From: Hoylesella timonensis S9-PR14
GTDB lineage: Bacteria; Bacteroidota; Bacteroidia; Bacteroidales; Bacteroidaceae
Direction: 5' to 3'
Assembly: GCF_000762405.1 (NCBI RefSeq)
Contig: NZ_JRPQ01000132.1
Span: 276 to 46,339, forward strand
DNA length: 46,064 nucleotides
The notes beneath the pieces are model-generated. The model made no database searches, was not told the DNA's origin, and saw only the letters and a program-made list of their open reading frames with translations. Positions within the stretch are counted from its first letter, which is position 1. The number at the start of each line of letters is the position of its first letter. Shown piece by piece: positions 8,397 to 16,924 of this stretch. Made by a program: the position numbers and the translations under genes.

Positions 8397-9644
8397 TTAT
8401 TCTTCTATGGGATATAAAAAATCATTGTAGGGATATTTCTGTACATGGAGTTGGCGAACTTGTTGATACAACACCTCTTTGAATTCGTCTATGTTCAACT
8501 TTTTCTTGGCAGAAATGAAGAGACACTGGTCGTTGAGCCGTGCCATCCATGTTTGTTTAAGTTCATCGAGGGTGATATTCTCTGCGGTGGAAGGTGTTAA
8601 GTCGTCCGCATCTTTAGGTACCCAAGTGTAATTATCTATTTTGTTAAAGATAATCATAGAGGGCTTTTCTGCACATCCTAACTCTTTCAGCGTGTTTTCA
8701 ACAACATGAATTTGCTCCTCAAAGTCGGGATGAGATATGTCAACCACATGCAGTAGCAAGTCTGCTTCTCGCACTTCGTCCAAGGTTGACTTGAAAGAAT
8801 CGACCAAATCGGTGGGCAATTTCCGTATAAATCCAACGGTATCAGCCAATAGGAAGGGCAGATTTTCGACCACCACTTTACGAACGGTGGTGTCGAGTGT
8901 CGCAAATAGCTTGTTTTCTGCAAACACTTCGCTTTTGGAAAGCAAGTTCATGAGCGTTGATTTGCCTACGTTGGTGTAGCCCACCAATGCGACTCGTATC
9001 ATGCGCCCACGGTTTTTGCGCTGCGTTGTCTTTTGTTTGTCAATCTGTTCTAATCGTTGTTTTAAGAGAGTGATACGTTGTAGGATAATTCGTCGGTCCA
9101 TCTCTAACTGCGTCTCACCAGGTCCACGAAGTCCCACAGACCCCTTTCCGCCGCCAGAGCCTGAACCTCCGCCTTGTCGTTCCAAGTGAGTCCACAACCG
9201 TTGCAAGCGAGGAAGCATGTAGCGATATTGCGCCAACTCCACCTGTGTCTTGGCATTGGCTGTCTGAGCGCGCATGGCAAAAATGTCGAGGATGAGCGAT
9301 GTGCGGTCTAAGATTTTCACATCCAACGCTTTTTCGATGTTCCTTATCTGCTTGGCGGATAGTTCATCATCAAAAATAACCATGCCCACAGGACGCTCGT
9401 TCTCTGCTTCTTCGTCAATATATTGTTTGATTTCTTCCAATTTTCCTTTACCTACATAGGTCACAGCATTAGGCCCGCCTGCCTTTTGAGTGAAACGCTT
9501 CACGGTTTCTGCCCCTGCGGTATCTGCTAAGAACTCCAATTCGTCAAGGTACTCGTTGGTTTTAGCCTCGTTTTGTTCTTGCGTGACGATACCTACCAAT
9601 ACCGCTGTTTCTGATTTGGCTTCGGAAATAACAAATTCTTTCAT
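8397..9644 (-). CDS. hflX: GTPase HflX
   Basis: Ribosome-associated GTPase; in other bacteria it splits or rescues stalled 70S ribosomes after stress. The 415-residue protein has the N-terminal HflX domain (about 20-180, with VGKGKLEEI and the GLRGPGETQLE signature at 171-181) after a flexible Gly/Ser stretch GGGSGSGGGKG. The G domain carries G1 GYTNVGKST (222-230), G3 DTVG (268-271) and G4 NKID near 335. The start is supported by a promoter whose -7 box lies 22 bases upstream. It is monocistronic here, between the transposase locus and a divergent amino-sugar cluster. Confidence 0.95.
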   Translation of the reverse strand: MKEFVISEAKSETAVLVGIVTQEQNEAKTNEYLDELEFLADTAGAETVKRFTQKAGGPNAVTYVGKGKLEEIKQYIDEEAENERPVGMVIFDDELSAKQIRNIEKALDVKILDRTSLILDIFAMRAQTANAKTQVELAQYRYMLPRLQRLWTHLERQGGGSGSGGGKGSVGLRGPGETQLEMDRRIILQRITLLKQRLEQIDKQKTTQRKNRGRMIRVALVGYTNVGKSTLMNLLSKSEVFAENKLFATLDTTVRKVVVENLPFLLADTVGFIRKLPTDLVDSFKSTLDEVREADLLLHVVDISHPDFEEQIHVVENTLKELGCAEKPSMIIFNKIDNYTWVPKDADDLTPSTAENITLDELKQTWMARLNDQCLFISAKKKLNIDEFKEVLYQQVRQLHVQKYPYNDFLYPIEE

Positions 9645-9666
9645 TTATATATAATGTGATTTCATG

Positions 9667-9698
9667 CAAAGGTACAATAAAGCCCTAAAAACACAAAA
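9667..9698 (-). promoter_or_regulatory. Bacteroidetes-type promoter of hflX
   Basis: On the minus strand, TTTTG (9698-9694) and TACCTTTG (9674-9667) are separated by 19 bases. This fits the -33 TTTG and -7 TAnnTTTG consensus of Bacteroides promoters. Confidence 0.65.
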
Positions 9699-9764
9699 TA
9701 AAACACTCATTTTTCTTTTCAAGATTGATTGCCATTCCGTCTTGGTCAAGGCATCTATTGCTTT

Positions 9765-10160
9765 TGTACTATTATTTTACCAAAAAACGGCTCTTGAAAA
9801 TCTTCAAAATAGAAAAAAAAAATAGGCAAACGACCAACAAAATTACGCTGATTTTCAAAAAATAAACGTCTTTTCAGGCTAAAACATCGACTTAACAGGC
9901 TTGTAAACACTCTTTAGAAGGGTTATTTGCATGACTTAAGAGCATTAAAGCATGCAAATAGCAGGCTTATCTCAATGCTTTAGCTGTCAAGAAATGGTAG
10001 AAAAAGGAATGAAAAGACAACACTTAAACGTAACATTATGAATAACAACGAATTATGAACATCGCTCATAACTTGCGTATTTGCGACCAACTTTGACGTT
10101 TGTTGTTACGACGCGAGTTATGAGAGGCACTTTGTAAAGAAAATTCAGCATCTATTATCA
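9765..10160 (+). repeat. Intergenic repeat family 1, copy B
   Basis: A ~390-bp non-coding element also found at 22520-22909 (minus) and 35221-35615, with its tail at 1-60. It opens with TATTATTTTACCAAAAA and ends with the GAGGCACTTTGTAAAGAA block. Inside, TAAAGCAT (9946-9953) and ATGCTTTA (9975-9982) form an inverted repeat at a spacing conserved in every copy. In this copy TATTTGCATG (9924-9933) and CATGCAAATA (9951-9960) form a second, overlapping perfect 10-bp stem. The stretch near 10080-10115 gives an imperfect hairpin. Weaker similarity to copy D continues to about 10194. Confidence 0.8.
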
Positions 10161-10271
10161 TCCTGTGCAGTTGAGCACCATTTTTGCAGATGAATACTAA
10201 AAAAACTAAAAAAGCGAAATGATTGTCGAAATTGAGGACCTCAACAAAGGTGTTTTATCAGAATAAAGTTG

Positions 10272-10279
10272 TATCTTTG
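10272..10279 (+). promoter_or_regulatory. -7 box upstream of the GH20 gene
   Basis: TATCTTTG matches TAnnTTTG and lies 24 bases before the ATG of the hexosaminidase gene. No clear -33 TTTG is seen at the expected spacing. Confidence 0.5.
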
Positions 10280-10303
10280 TCATTCATTTAATACGATATA
10301 AAC

Positions 10304-11911
10304 ATGAAAACAAAAGTTATCACCTTACTATTGGTGTGTGGTATGATGTCTTTCTTTTCCGCTTCTGCTCAGAATGTGGCAGACTATCAGATTGTTCCCA
10401 TGCCCAATGAGTTGTCACTCATTTCGAAGAAGCCCTTTGTGTTATCGGCTTCAACCTGTATTTACAGTCCTGCAGGAAACATGGATTTGCAGCGCAATGC
10501 CCAATACTTGTCGGCGTATATTCGTGAGACGACGGGCTTGCAACTCAATTGTGTGACGAAGAAAACCAAACAAGCGATTTCTTTAGCCATAGATTCTAAA
10601 ATTAAAAACGATGAAGGATATGTGCTGTCCGTTACACCTCAAGGAGTGACGGTGGCAGGAAAAACGGCACGTGGCGTGTTCTATGGACTGCAAACCTTGC
10701 GCAAGTCGCTCCCCGTTGCGAACAACCTAACGGAAGTGATGTTGCCAGCAGTCGTTATCAAGGATGCTCCTCGTTTCGGTTATCGTGGTGGAATGTTGGA
10801 CTGCGGTCGCCATTTCTTCTCCATCGACTTCGTTAAAAAATTTATTGACCTGTTGGCTTTGCACAACATGAACGTGTTTCACTGGCATTTAACCGAAGAC
10901 CAGGGTTGGCGCATTGAAATCAAGAAATATCCCGAACTTACCAAGATAGGCTCTATACGCAAAGAGACAGTAGTGGGACGCAATTCAGGTGTGTGCGACG
11001 GAGTGCCTTATGGTGGTTATTACACACAGGAACAGGCGCGCGAAATTGTGAAATATGCTGCCGACCGTTACATTACTGTGATTCCCGAGATAGATATGCC
11101 TGGCCACATGCTTGCTGCCATGGCTGCTTATCCAGAGTTGGGATGCACGGGTGGTCCTTACGAAGTGGCAAAAAAATGGGGCGTGTTTGAAGACGTTTTG
11201 TGTTTGGGCAACGAGAAAACTTACCAGTTCTGTGAAGATGTCTTAGCCGAGTTGATGGATATATTCCCCTCGAAATATATCAATATAGGTGGTGACGAAG
11301 CTCCTCATGTGCGTTGGGAAAAATGTCCAAAATGCCAACGTGTCATGCAAGCACAAGGTTTGACAGCCAAGAAGTTGCAAGGCTATTTCACTAATCGTAT
11401 TGAAAAATTCATCAATAGCAAAGGTCGTCGCCTCATAGGCTGGGATGAAATCTTAGATGGAGACATCAATCAAAGTGCTACTGTGATGAGTTGGCGTGGG
11501 GTAGAACCTGGTGTAAAGGCAGCCATGGCAGGTCACGATGTAGTGATGTCGCCAACTACCTATGCTTATTTCGATTATTACCAGACCGATAAGACCTTTA
11601 ACGAGCCATTACTCATTGGCGGAAACCTGCCTATTGAGAAGACTTACAGCTATGAGCCATTGCCCAACGATTTACCAGCTGAGGCACGTGAGCATATCAT
11701 TGGTGTACAATGTAATCTTTGGACGGAGTATATTCCTTATCCAAAGTTGGCAGAATATCAACTGTTGCCACGCATGGCAGCCATTGCAGAAATACAATGG
11801 TCGGAACATAAGAAGGACTTCCCTGAGTTTAAGAACCGTTTAACCCGCTTGACGAAGTTCTACGACTTGTATAACTATGAATATGCCAAGCACCTTTGGA
11901 ATAAAAAATAA
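10304..11911 (+). CDS. Beta-N-acetylhexosaminidase, glycoside hydrolase family 20, exported
   Basis: Releases terminal beta-linked N-acetylhexosamine from glycans or chitooligosaccharides. The 535-residue protein has a signal peptide ([17 protein letters not shown], cleavage near Ala22), a GH20 N-terminal accessory domain (about 28-150) and the catalytic barrel beginning at [14 protein letters not shown]. The catalytic Asp331-Glu332 pair is in NIGGDEAPH, as expected for substrate-assisted GH20 catalysis. It probably acts in the periplasm or at the surface. The next genes, 23 and 84 bases on, encode NagB and a NagB/PIG-L fusion, so released amino sugars can be channelled to fructose-6-phosphate. 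An ATG with a -7 box 24 bases upstream supports the start. Confidence 0.95.
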   Translation: MKTKVITLLLVCGMMSFFSASAQNVADYQIVPMPNELSLISKKPFVLSASTCIYSPAGNMDLQRNAQYLSAYIRETTGLQLNCVTKKTKQAISLAIDSKIKNDEGYVLSVTPQGVTVAGKTARGVFYGLQTLRKSLPVANNLTEVMLPAVVIKDAPRFGYRGGMLDCGRHFFSIDFVKKFIDLLALHNMNVFHWHLTEDQGWRIEIKKYPELTKIGSIRKETVVGRNSGVCDGVPYGGYYTQEQAREIVKYAADRYITVIPEIDMPGHMLAAMAAYPELGCTGGPYEVAKKWGVFEDVLCLGNEKTYQFCEDVLAELMDIFPSKYINIGGDEAPHVRWEKCPKCQRVMQAQGLTAKKLQGYFTNRIEKFINSKGRRLIGWDEILDGDINQSATVMSWRGVEPGVKAAMAGHDVVMSPTTYAYFDYYQTDKTFNEPLLIGGNLPIEKTYSYEPLPNDLPAEAREHIIGVQCNLWTEYIPYPKLAEYQLLPRMAAIAEIQWSEHKKDFPEFKNRLTRLTKFYDLYNYEYAKHLWNKK

Positions 11912-11934
11912 TCATTCAACGAAATATTAAGAAC

Positions 11935-12726
11935 ATGAGACTTATTATTGAAGAAAATTATGATGCGCTGTCAAACTGGGCAGCAGAGCATGTTATTGAG
12001 CGCATTCGTGCGTTCAATCCTACCGCTGAGCGTCCTTTTGTGTTAGGACTTCCCACAGGCTCTTCGCCAGAGGGAATGTATGCACGGTTAGTTAAAGCCA
12101 ACAAGGAGGGAAGAGTGTCGTTCAAACACGTCATCACCTTTAACATGGACGAGTATGTTGGTTTGCCCGAATCGCATCCGGAAAGCTATCACTCGTTTAT
12201 GGCACGTAATCTGTTTGATCATATCGATTGCCCGAAAGAGAACATCCATATTCTCAACGGAAACGCAAAAGATTTGGAAGCTGAATGCAAAGCCTACGAA
12301 GAAAAGATTGCTGCAGTGGGTGGCATCGATTTGTTTATTGGAGGAATTGGACCAGATGGACACATTGCTTTCAATGAGCCATGTTCTTCACTTACATCGC
12401 GTACTCGTATCAAGACCCTCACCAGTGACACGATCATTGCTAACAGTAGGTTCTTTGATAACGACATCAACAAGGTGCCTAAACATGCACTGACAGTAGG
12501 TGTGGGGACCGTGATGGATGCGAAAGAAGTCATGATACTCTGCAACGGTCACCATAAGGCTCGCGCTTTGCAAGCTGTAGTTGAAGGTCCTGTTACCCAT
12601 TACTGGACGATTAGCGTGTTGCAGCAACATCCTCACGGCATTATTGTGTGTGACGAGCCTGCTACAGACGAATTGCGTGTGGGAACGTACCGCTACTTTA
12701 AGGATATAGAGAAAAACAATATTTAA
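11935..12726 (+). CDS. nagB: Glucosamine-6-phosphate deaminase NagB
   Basis: Converts glucosamine-6-phosphate to fructose-6-phosphate and ammonia in the cytosol. The 263-residue protein is close to E. coli NagB along its whole length. Catalytic residues are kept: Asp72 in [10 protein letters not shown], and Asp141, His143 and Glu148 in [11 protein letters not shown]. The region SRTRIKTLT, which in E. coli contributes to the GlcNAc-6-phosphate allosteric site, is also kept. It begins 23 bases after the GH20 gene and is followed by a hairpin with a T-run before the next gene, so part of the transcription may stop here. Confidence 0.96.
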   Translation: MRLIIEENYDALSNWAAEHVIERIRAFNPTAERPFVLGLPTGSSPEGMYARLVKANKEGRVSFKHVITFNMDEYVGLPESHPESYHSFMARNLFDHIDCPKENIHILNGNAKDLEAECKAYEEKIAAVGGIDLFIGGIGPDGHIAFNEPCSSLTSRTRIKTLTSDTIIANSRFFDNDINKVPKHALTVGVGTVMDAKEVMILCNGHHKARALQAVVEGPVTHYWTISVLQQHPHGIIVCDEPATDELRVGTYRYFKDIEKNNI

Positions 12727-12733
12727 TCAATAG

Positions 12734-12774
12734 GGGGCTTGTACGATTTTGTTTCGTGACAAGCCTCGTTTTTT
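12734..12774 (+). terminator. Terminator-like hairpin between nagB and the NagB/PIG-L gene
   Basis: GGCTTGT (12736-12742) pairs with ACAAGCC (12759-12765), with CGA and TCG extending the stem inside, and six T follow at 12769-12774. It lies within a 60-base gap between two co-directional, functionally linked genes, so it may lower expression of the downstream gene rather than end the operon. Confidence 0.6.
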
Positions 12775-12786
12775 AAGGATAGATTT

Positions 12787-14775
12787 ATGAAATTAAATTT
12801 AAGTTCTGAGATTGTTCTCAACAAAGTACCCGTTGAATTGTATCGACCAGCAACTGCCATTGACCGCTCTGAGTTGACACGTTACGAAAAGATTGATACC
12901 GATATCTTTCCAAAAATAGAGGAAGGAGCCAGTCATATTGCCGATGCGATTGTAAAGACTGTGAAAGAAAAACAAGCTGAAGGCAAGTTTTGTGTGCTTG
13001 GCTTGGGAACGGGATTGTCGCTCACACCTATCTATAATGAGCTTATTCGTCGCCATCAAACCGATAAGGTAAGTTTTCATAATGTGATAGTGTTCAATGC
13101 GTATGAATATTTCCCTATCACTGCAGATACGCAGAACAGTTGTATGAAGCAGTTAGGCGATCGCTTCTTAAACCATGTTGACATCGACCCAAAGAATGTC
13201 TTTAGTCTCGATGGGAGCATCTCGCAGGAAGATGTACAGAGCCATTGTCGCCTTTTCGAAGAGCGCATGCAAACCTTTGGAGGCATTGACATCATGCTCT
13301 TAGGCATTGGACGTTCGGGCAACATCGCTACTAACGAGCCTGGTTCTACGTTGACATCTACCTCACGCATCATCTTGGTAGACGAGGTGTCACGCAAAGA
13401 AATGGCATTGAGCTTTGGTAATAATGAGTCAGTTCCTCCTTGTTCTATCACCATGGGTATCGCTACAATATTGAAAGCCAAAAAGATATTCTTGGTAGCA
13501 TGGGGAGAAGAGAAGGCAGAGATGATTCAAAAGGCGGTTGAGGAGAACATAACGGATACCATTCCAGCTTCTTTTCTGCAAACACATAATAATGTTCATG
13601 TGGTCATCGACCTGTCTGCTGCCAGCAGACTCACACGCATTGTGCATCCATGGCTGGTAAAGTCGTGTGAATGGACGGATAAGTTGGTGCGCTCAGCCTT
13701 GGTATGGTTGTGTCAATTAACGAAGAAACCTATCCTGAAGCTCACCAATAAGGATTACAATGACCACGGATTGAGCGAATTGTTGGCGCTCTATGGTTCG
13801 GCATACAATGCCAACATCAAGATTTTTAACGATTTGCAACATACCATTACAGGATGGCCAGGTGGCAAACCGAATGCTGACGACACTTATCGCCCCGAAC
13901 GTGCGAAGCCGTTCCCCAAGCGAGTAATTGTCTTTTCACCGCACCCTGACGATGATGTCATCTCCATGGGAGGCACCTTGCGACGTTTGGTTCAGCAGGG
14001 ACACGACGTACATGTGGCTTATGAGACGAGTGGTAACATTGCTGTGGGCGACGAAGAGGTGACACGTTTCATGCACTTCATCAATGGATTCAACCAGTTG
14101 TTTGGCTCTGAAAAAGATGAAGTCATCAAGAATAAGTACAAGGAAATCAAGGAGTTCTTGTCACAAAAGAAGGAAGGTGATATTGATACATTGGACGTAC
14201 GAACCATTAAAGGATTGATTCGTCGTGGAGAAGCGCGTACCGCCAACACGTATAATGGGGTTCCTTTGGATCATGTTCACTTCTTGGACTTGCCTTTCTA
14301 CGAATCGGGTAAGATAGAAAAGTTGCCTATGACAGAGAAGGATGTGCAGATTGTACGTGATTTGATTACGCAAGTGAAGCCACATCAGATTTATGTCGCT
14401 GGAGATTTGGCTGATCCTCACGGTACTCATAGAAAGTGTACAGATGCTGTATTGGCAGCACTCGATTTGGAAAAAGAAGCTGGTGCAGAGTGGCTCAAAG
14501 ACTGTCGTGTGTGGATGTATCGTGGAGCTTGGGCAGAATGGGAAATTGAAAACATAGAGATGTGTGTTCCTATGAGTCCTGAAGAGTTGCGTGCTAAACG
14601 CAATAGTATCCTCAAACACCAGAGTCAAATGGAAAGTGCACCGTTCTTGGGCAACGATGAGCGATTGTTCTGGCAGCGTTCTGAAGACCGCAACCATGCC
14701 ACGGCGGCACTTTATGACAGTTTAGGCTTGGCTTGCTACGAGGCGATGGAAGCCTTTGTAGAATATAAGGTGTAA
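12787..14775 (+). CDS. Fusion of a degenerate NagB-like domain and a PIG-L (LmbE) deacetylase
   Basis: 662 residues. Residues 1-300 align with NagB, but the catalytic positions are changed: NagB Asp72 is Tyr106 (FNAYEYFP), Asp141 is Ser177 and His143 is Asn179 (GIGRSGNIATNEP); only Glu184 remains. The domain is therefore probably not a deaminase and may bind a sugar phosphate. Residues about 375-600 form a PIG-L domain with the zinc motif HPDDD (386-390) and a second site DPHGTH (His545, His548), as in N-acetylglucosamine deacetylases. It follows nagB, so deacetylation of an N-acetylglucosamine derivative is the likely job. It is often annotated simply as glucosamine-6-phosphate deaminase in Bacteroidales, which the sequence does not support. 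Start by ATG; no Shine-Dalgarno. Confidence 0.9.
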   Translation: MKLNLSSEIVLNKVPVELYRPATAIDRSELTRYEKIDTDIFPKIEEGASHIADAIVKTVKEKQAEGKFCVLGLGTGLSLTPIYNELIRRHQTDKVSFHNVIVFNAYEYFPITADTQNSCMKQLGDRFLNHVDIDPKNVFSLDGSISQEDVQSHCRLFEERMQTFGGIDIMLLGIGRSGNIATNEPGSTLTSTSRIILVDEVSRKEMALSFGNNESVPPCSITMGIATILKAKKIFLVAWGEEKAEMIQKAVEENITDTIPASFLQTHNNVHVVIDLSAASRLTRIVHPWLVKSCEWTDKLVRSALVWLCQLTKKPILKLTNKDYNDHGLSELLALYGSAYNANIKIFNDLQHTITGWPGGKPNADDTYRPERAKPFPKRVIVFSPHPDDDVISMGGTLRRLVQQGHDVHVAYETSGNIAVGDEEVTRFMHFINGFNQLFGSEKDEVIKNKYKEIKEFLSQKKEGDIDTLDVRTIKGLIRRGEARTANTYNGVPLDHVHFLDLPFYESGKIEKLPMTEKDVQIVRDLITQVKPHQIYVAGDLADPHGTHRKCTDAVLAALDLEKEAGAEWLKDCRVWMYRGAWAEWEIENIEMCVPMSPEELRAKRNSILKHQSQMESAPFLGNDERLFWQRSEDRNHATAALYDSLGLACYEAMEAFVEYKV

Positions 14776-14837
14776 TGCACGGAAGGATTCTTGATAAGAA
14801 CTGCTTGACAGTCTCTTACCATTTAACGTAAAGTTCA

Positions 14838-14883
14838 ACACGCTCTATCTCTTCTTTTGTAGAAAGATGGGGCGTGTTTTTTG
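14838..14883 (+). terminator. Terminator after the NagB/PIG-L gene
   Basis: ACACGCTCTATCT pairs, with wobble pairs, with AGATGGGGCGTGT across a loop of about 13 bases, and a run of six T follows. It lies about 65 bases past the stop and ends the amino-sugar cluster. Confidence 0.65.
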
Positions 14884-14913
14884 TGGATTAGCGAAAAAAA
14901 AGAACATAAAAAA

Positions 14914-14944
14914 TTGCAAATATCATTATAAATTGTTACTTTTA
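14914..14944 (+). promoter_or_regulatory. Candidate promoter of the DUF805 gene
   Basis: TTG at 14914-14916, 20 bases, then TACTTTTA (14937-14944), one mismatch from TAnnTTTG. It lies 25 bases before the ATG of the DUF805 gene. Confidence 0.45.
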
Positions 14945-14969
14945 CAGCATCATTAAAACTCAATAGATT

Positions 14970-15383
14970 ATGGAAACAAACACAACTCCACAGGCTACAC
15001 CAACCTTATCCTTTGGTGAAGCAATCAAACAAGTGTTCAACAAGTATGCTACCTTTACGGGTCGTGCACGTCGATCTGAATATTGGTATTTTGCATTGTT
15101 TGGTACATTGGCAGGCATGGTTGCCTATATTTTAGACTTTGCACTTGGCTTAACGTTCACAGACATTGGTTATGGACCTCTTTATATCCTCGTTTCATTA
15201 GGTTTGCTTATTCCTAGTTTGGCTGTCGCTGTACGTCGTTTGCACGATATTAACAAGAGTGGCTGGAACTATTTATGGGTGTTGATACCTATTGTTGGTG
15301 GTATTTTGCTCATTGTTTGGTTTTGTTACGATTCAAAACCAGAGACAAATAAATATGGAGCTTCACCAAAATACATCGATTAG
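14970..15383 (+). CDS. DUF805 family inner-membrane protein
   Basis: Small membrane protein of unknown function, 137 residues. It shows the DUF805 layout: a short soluble head (FGEAIKQVFNKYATFTGRARRSEYWYF in part), then three to four hydrophobic segments, with the family motif VRRLHDINKSGW near residue 90 and a short tail DSKPETNKYG. The gene stands alone after the terminator of the amino-sugar cluster. Its TAG stop overlaps by two bases the TAA stop of the convergent gene on the other strand. Function cannot be inferred from the neighbours. Confidence 0.88.
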   Translation: METNTTPQATPTLSFGEAIKQVFNKYATFTGRARRSEYWYFALFGTLAGMVAYILDFALGLTFTDIGYGPLYILVSLGLLIPSLAVAVRRLHDINKSGWNYLWVLIPIVGGILLIVWFCYDSKPETNKYGASPKYID

Positions 15384-15721
15384 TTGATGTCGTTTTGAGG
15401 CTTTCGGCGCAAGTATTTCACCCAAGCATAGGGCTTTCGATGAATCAGATAATTGGGGTCGTCCATGTGTCGATAAGCTTCACGTTCAAAAGAGATGTTT
15501 AGATAGGCACGTCCTTTCATCGGAATGCGAATCAACCATTCGATAACATAGAACAAATAGAAGAAGATAAAACCCATTTCTATCATTTGTCTGGTATGAA
15601 TACGCTCATGCTGAATCAAATCGGCAGTAATCGTTGTCCCTTTTCGGCAAAACAATAAGCCAAAAAGATTGATGGCATCGTATTTCTTAAAAGGTATCAG
15701 TCGGTTGTGAATAATAAGCAT
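15380..15721 (-). CDS. Small membrane protein with HExxH motif, putative minimal metallopeptidase
   Basis: 113 residues, family not recognised with certainty. A HExxH zinc motif, His38-Glu39-Arg-Ile-His42, occurs in LIQHERIHTRQ, followed by one strongly hydrophobic segment (MGFIFFYLFYVIEWLI, about 49-64) and a candidate third ligand in FEREAY (Glu79 or Glu81). This order resembles the core of M56/BlaR1-type membrane peptidases, but the rest of such proteins is absent. It could be a stand-alone protease or a non-catalytic relic. It converges on the DUF805 gene with overlapping stop codons. Confidence 0.6.
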   Translation of the reverse strand: MLIIHNRLIPFKKYDAINLFGLLFCRKGTTITADLIQHERIHTRQMIEMGFIFFYLFYVIEWLIRIPMKGRAYLNISFEREAYRHMDDPNYLIHRKPYAWVKYLRRKPQNDIN

Positions 15722-15802
15722 GATTCGTTCTTCTTCTATCGTATAAAATTGTCATTAGAGGTCATTCAGGAAGTAATGGGGCTGTATGAGAAGGCAGTCC
15801 CA

Positions 15803-16708
15803 TTAGTTCCCATCCGATTTGCGAATGGTAATGATATAGGCACTCAGCAGCACTAAGATACCTGCCACAGGCTTGTCCCACGTCAATATGTCCTGTCCAA
15901 TGTAGATAGCTACGAACGAAGCCACCACTGGTTGCAGGTTGGTGTAGATACTAACGGTTGTAGCTTGCAGGTAACGCATGGCATACGGAATAGCAAAATA
16001 GCCTATCACCGTGGCAAACACCACAATGAAAGTCATCTCCATCACACCACTCCAAGCCCATTGTGACGACCACAACCTTTGTTGGTCGAACTCTGGAGCC
16101 GCAAAGGGCAATACGGCAAGGGTAGAAATAAGGAATATCCATTTCATTTGAGTCACGGCTGTGTATTTCTGAGACACGTTGCGCGTAATCAGTAAATACA
16201 CTACCCAGGTCATCAAACTTAAAATGGTGAGCGTGATACCTAATAAGTCATTCTTCCCAGAGCCACTTTTCCAACTCATCAATACCATGAGAAGCGCACC
16301 CACAATACCAATCAATACTCCGAATACCTTTGTACCATTCATCCTCTCTTTCAAGAACAAAGCAGCCATGAGCATGGTGGCAACGGGGGTGAGTGTGGCA
16401 ATGAGCGAGAAGTAAACGGGCGTGGTGTACACTAAAGCCCATGCTGTGAGCGTTTGTGAAATTACAAAACCTAACAAACCTCCCAACATGATGATGAGCA
16501 AGTCTTTGCGTTGAACGGTCTCTTTTGGCAGGAACAGACTGATTGCCCAAAAGATTACAGCCGCTCCTAAGCACCGCATGAACATGTAGCCCATTGGCGT
16601 TACCCATTGATCAAGAAGTAGTTTAGTGACTGGTACGCCCAAACCAAAGATGACGTTGGCTAAGATGATTGCGGTGTGTGCTTGTATTTTCTGTTGTTTC
16701 TTCTTCAT
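15803..16708 (-). CDS. EamA/DMT superfamily transporter
   Basis: Inner-membrane exporter or permease of the drug/metabolite transporter superfamily; the substrate cannot be told from sequence. The 301-residue protein has ten hydrophobic segments in two EamA halves (about 12-140 and 155-295). Family-typical spots are NVIFGLGVPVTKLLL in the first helix, FFLKERMNGTKVFGVLIG-like text at the end of half one, and LQPVVASFVAIYIGQDIL near the end. Upstream is a -7 box on the same strand at 16839-16846. It is divergent from the UvrD-like helicase gene. Confidence 0.9.
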   Translation of the reverse strand: MKKKQQKIQAHTAIILANVIFGLGVPVTKLLLDQWVTPMGYMFMRCLGAAVIFWAISLFLPKETVQRKDLLIIMLGGLLGFVISQTLTAWALVYTTPVYFSLIATLTPVATMLMAALFLKERMNGTKVFGVLIGIVGALLMVLMSWKSGSGKNDLLGITLTILSLMTWVVYLLITRNVSQKYTAVTQMKWIFLISTLAVLPFAAPEFDQQRLWSSQWAWSGVMEMTFIVVFATVIGYFAIPYAMRYLQATTVSIYTNLQPVVASFVAIYIGQDILTWDKPVAGILVLLSAYIITIRKSDGN

Positions 16709-16838
16709 GACTGGTTCGTTATAGTTTAATTTTCTTTTGGTTGTGTGAGTACATCAGCGTGGTACATCCTTCTTTCTGATGCCATGTGAACAAGCCATCA
16801 ACTGCGGCTTGGCGATTTTCAATGGTAGAAAATCGTTG

Positions 16839-16846
16839 CAAAGATA
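16839..16846 (-). promoter_or_regulatory. -7 box on the EamA strand
   Basis: On the minus strand this reads TATCTTTG. It would give a leader of about 130 bases for the EamA gene. No convincing -33 element is seen. Confidence 0.4.
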
Positions 16847-16889
16847 CAGTTTTTTCCAATAATTGGGCGTGGGAACAGAAATAAAATAA

Positions 16890-16897
16890 TATATTTG
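16890..16897 (+). promoter_or_regulatory. -7 box of the helicase-exonuclease gene
   Basis: TATATTTG matches the consensus. It overlaps the in-frame TTG at 16895, so that codon cannot be the start. The ATG at 16925 becomes the first usable one. Confidence 0.5.
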
Positions 16898-16924
16898 TAC
16901 AACGAATCAAGCCCATTGAAAACC

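Noticed and set aside
12787..13700. Second functional glucosamine-6-phosphate deaminase
   Set aside because: Catalytic positions equivalent to Asp72, Asp141 and His143 are Tyr, Ser and Asn, so activity is unlikely even though the fold is kept.
16895..16924. TTG at 16895 as the start of the helicase-exonuclease
   Set aside because: The codon lies inside the TATATTTG promoter box; ATG 16925 is a better start and loses no conserved residue.
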